This document shows positions 21,652 to 22,653 of a stretch of DNA of 22,653 nucleotides, one piece after another. The notes beneath the pieces are model-generated. The model ran no database searches. It was not told the origin of the DNA and was given only the letters and a program-made list of their open reading frames with translations. Source of the DNA: JACVRW01 sp035645115 (GTDB lineage: Bacteria > Actinomycetota > Thermoleophilia > Solirubrobacterales > Thermoleophilaceae); NCBI GenBank assembly GCA_035645115.1, contig DASQNF010000143.1, forward strand, positions 1 to 22,653. Direction: 5' to 3'. Positions within the stretch are counted from its first letter, which is position 1. Each line of letters opens with the position of its first letter. The translations under genes and the position numbers were made by a program.

Positions 21652-21657
21652 TACGCT
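21652..21657 (+). promoter_or_regulatory. -10 box of the ParB/Srx-like gene
   Basis: TACGCT fits TANNNT and ends 10 nt before ATG 21668, giving at most a few nt of leader. It lies at the far side of the 251-nt gap to kaiC. The rest of that gap shows GC-rich inverted repeats but no gene. Confidence 0.35.
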
Positions 21658-21667
21658 TGGCCTCGAG

Positions 21668-22483
21668 ATGAAGGGACTGAGGGCGCGCGACCGCCTGCTC
21701 GGGCTCGACGAGGTCGAGCGGCGCCTGAAGCCGTTCGGCCGCCGCTACCTGGGCGTCCGCGAGATCCCGCTCGACGCGCTCGTGGGCACCGACAGCCGCG
21801 CCGGTTCGTTCACCCGCGACTTCCGCCCGCTTCACGCCTCGAGCCGCGCCCGGCTGCGCTCGCTCGAGGGCGCGTTCGCCGACGGCGCCTTTCCGCCGAT
21901 CGTCACGGTCAAGCTCGGTGAGACGTTCTTCGTGATCGACGGTCACCATCGCACCGCCCTCGCCCGACGCGGAGGCGCAGCGATGATCGACGCCGACGTG
22001 ACCGAGCTGATCGCGCGCGTTCCGCTCCCGGCCGGGGCGGACATGCTCGAGGTCGTCCTCCGCGAGCTCGAGCGGATCTTCCTCGAGGACGGCGGGCTTG
22101 CCGAGGCGCGCCCCGGCGTCCGTGTCTCGGTAAGCCGGCCCGCGCACTACCTCGAGCTGCTGGAGAACATCCAGGTGCACGGCTACCACTTGATGCGGGG
22201 ACGCGGACGCGTGCTCGAGAACGCGGAGATCGCGGCGGATTGGTACGACGCGATCTACACGCCGACGCTCGCCGCGATCGACCGCCTCCGCCTCGGCCGC
22301 CTCTACCGGGACGCGCCGCCCGGGGACCTGTTCCTCGTTCTCCACCGGCACCGGCGGGATGCCTTCCCCTCGACCGGCTGCGTGCACCTCGCGCAGACCG
22401 TCGTCTCGGTGATCGGCGACGGCGGGCGGCGCCGCCGGCTGCGGTTGCCGGGCCGCGGGCGCCGTTCGCCGGTCGAGCGGTAG
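21668..22483 (+). CDS. ParB/sulfiredoxin-like fold protein of unknown function
   Basis: A 271-residue soluble protein. The central region resembles the ParB N-terminal / sulfiredoxin fold: YLGVREIPLDALVG opens the domain, FPPIVTVKLGETFFVIDGHHR supplies the strand and the GHHR motif, and TALARRGGAAMIDADVTEL follows. The phrase VIDGHHR-ALA is typical of ParB-like nuclease-domain proteins in actinobacteria. The C-terminal half carries HYLELLENIQVHGYHLM, DWYDAIYTPTLAAID and LVLHRHRRDAF with a basic Arg-rich tail, suggesting nucleic acid contact. There is no ParB helix-turn-helix, so partitioning is unlikely. The start ATG follows a TACGCT box. It is divergent from kaiC; a functional link is only positional. 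Confidence 0.75.
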   Translation: MKGLRARDRLLGLDEVERRLKPFGRRYLGVREIPLDALVGTDSRAGSFTRDFRPLHASSRARLRSLEGAFADGAFPPIVTVKLGETFFVIDGHHRTALARRGGAAMIDADVTELIARVPLPAGADMLEVVLRELERIFLEDGGLAEARPGVRVSVSRPAHYLELLENIQVHGYHLMRGRGRVLENAEIAADWYDAIYTPTLAAIDRLRLGRLYRDAPPGDLFLVLHRHRRDAFPSTGCVHLAQTVVSVIGDGGRRRRLRLPGRGRRSPVER

Positions 22484-22653
22484 GCATCCGCTCCAGGCCG
22501 TCTCAGGTCGAGCGCGAGCTCGTAGTCGCTCCGCCCTGAGGCCGGTCGGCGACGCGGCCGGACGTGCTCCATCGGGTGGGGAATCCTCGAACGGGGAGTC
22601 GCGCAGGAAGCTCTCGGCGACCCGGTCAGCTCTGCCTTCGTGTACGGCAAGCT
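22484..22653. other. Right-edge stretch with no supported gene
   Basis: These 170 nt stay open in more than one frame only because stop codons are rare at this GC content. No start with a TANNNT box or Shine-Dalgarno, no domain motif and no clear hairpin was seen. A gene continuing past the window edge cannot be excluded. Confidence 0.4.

Noticed and set aside
22303..22650. Minus-strand open frame at the right edge
   Set aside because: Overlaps the ParB-like coding end, has no motif and no promoter or ribosome site.
1..22653. CRISPR array, IS element, prophage or integrated element
   Set aside because: No regularly spaced direct repeats, transposase, integrase or attachment-type repeat next to the tRNA-Ser was seen.

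Overview
The window looks like chromosomal DNA from a very GC-rich actinobacterium. I infer the Thermoleophilia/Solirubrobacterales group. The grounds are very high GC with GC-ending codons, frequent GTG and some TTG starts, TANNNT -10 boxes placed 6-8 nt before start codons (the actinobacterial leaderless arrangement), and gene content including DUF2277, an actinobacterial K+/H+ antiporter and a BVMO-type flavoprotein. No phage, IS element, CRISPR array or plasmid marker is visible. All identifications come from reading the sequence; no database search was run.

Layout. 1-4.5 kb: the 3' part of a glycerol-kinase-like FGGY kinase (+), a CPA1-type K+/H+ antiporter (-), and a lone circularly permuted ATP-grasp protein (+). 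4.5-6.3 kb: a GntR/FadR-type regulator (-) divergent from a small DUF6812-like protein (+), a Cys-containing small protein (+), a DUF2277 protein (-) and tRNA-Ser(GGA) (-). 6.3-8.9 kb: a Baeyer-Villiger-type monooxygenase (+), a membrane-anchored zincin-like metallopeptidase (-) and a translationally coupled pair of small acidic proteins (-). 8.9-11.9 kb: a minus-strand operon of a small secreted ORF, a GlpA-like dehydrogenase with a [2Fe-2S] BFD tail, and a GlpB/HcnB-like FAD oxidoreductase. With the kinase at the left edge this suggests glycerol/glycerol-3-phosphate catabolism. 11.9-17 kb: an 847-residue secreted six-hairpin glycosidase-like protein, a two-TM protein, a 32-residue membrane peptide, a PPOX-family protein, a LysE exporter and a DUF1801 protein.

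17-21.4 kb is the most interesting part: a compact minus-strand operon kaiC - kaiB - kaiB-like - hybrid histidine kinase, in which every gene overlaps the next by 4-8 nt. KaiC keeps both Walker A motifs and both catalytic Glu pairs, but has Ala-Ala where cyanobacterial KaiC has the phosphorylated Ser431/Thr432. No kaiA is visible. The two KaiB paralogues differ from each other. The soluble PAS-HisKA-HATPase-REC-REC kinase is the natural output partner. The operon has a leader of roughly 100 nt with a hairpin abutting the Shine-Dalgarno, whereas many neighbouring genes look leaderless. I infer an ATPase-switch or stress-signalling module rather than a phosphorylation-cycle clock. A ParB/sulfiredoxin-like protein (+) is divergent from it. 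The last ~170 nt hold no gene I can support.
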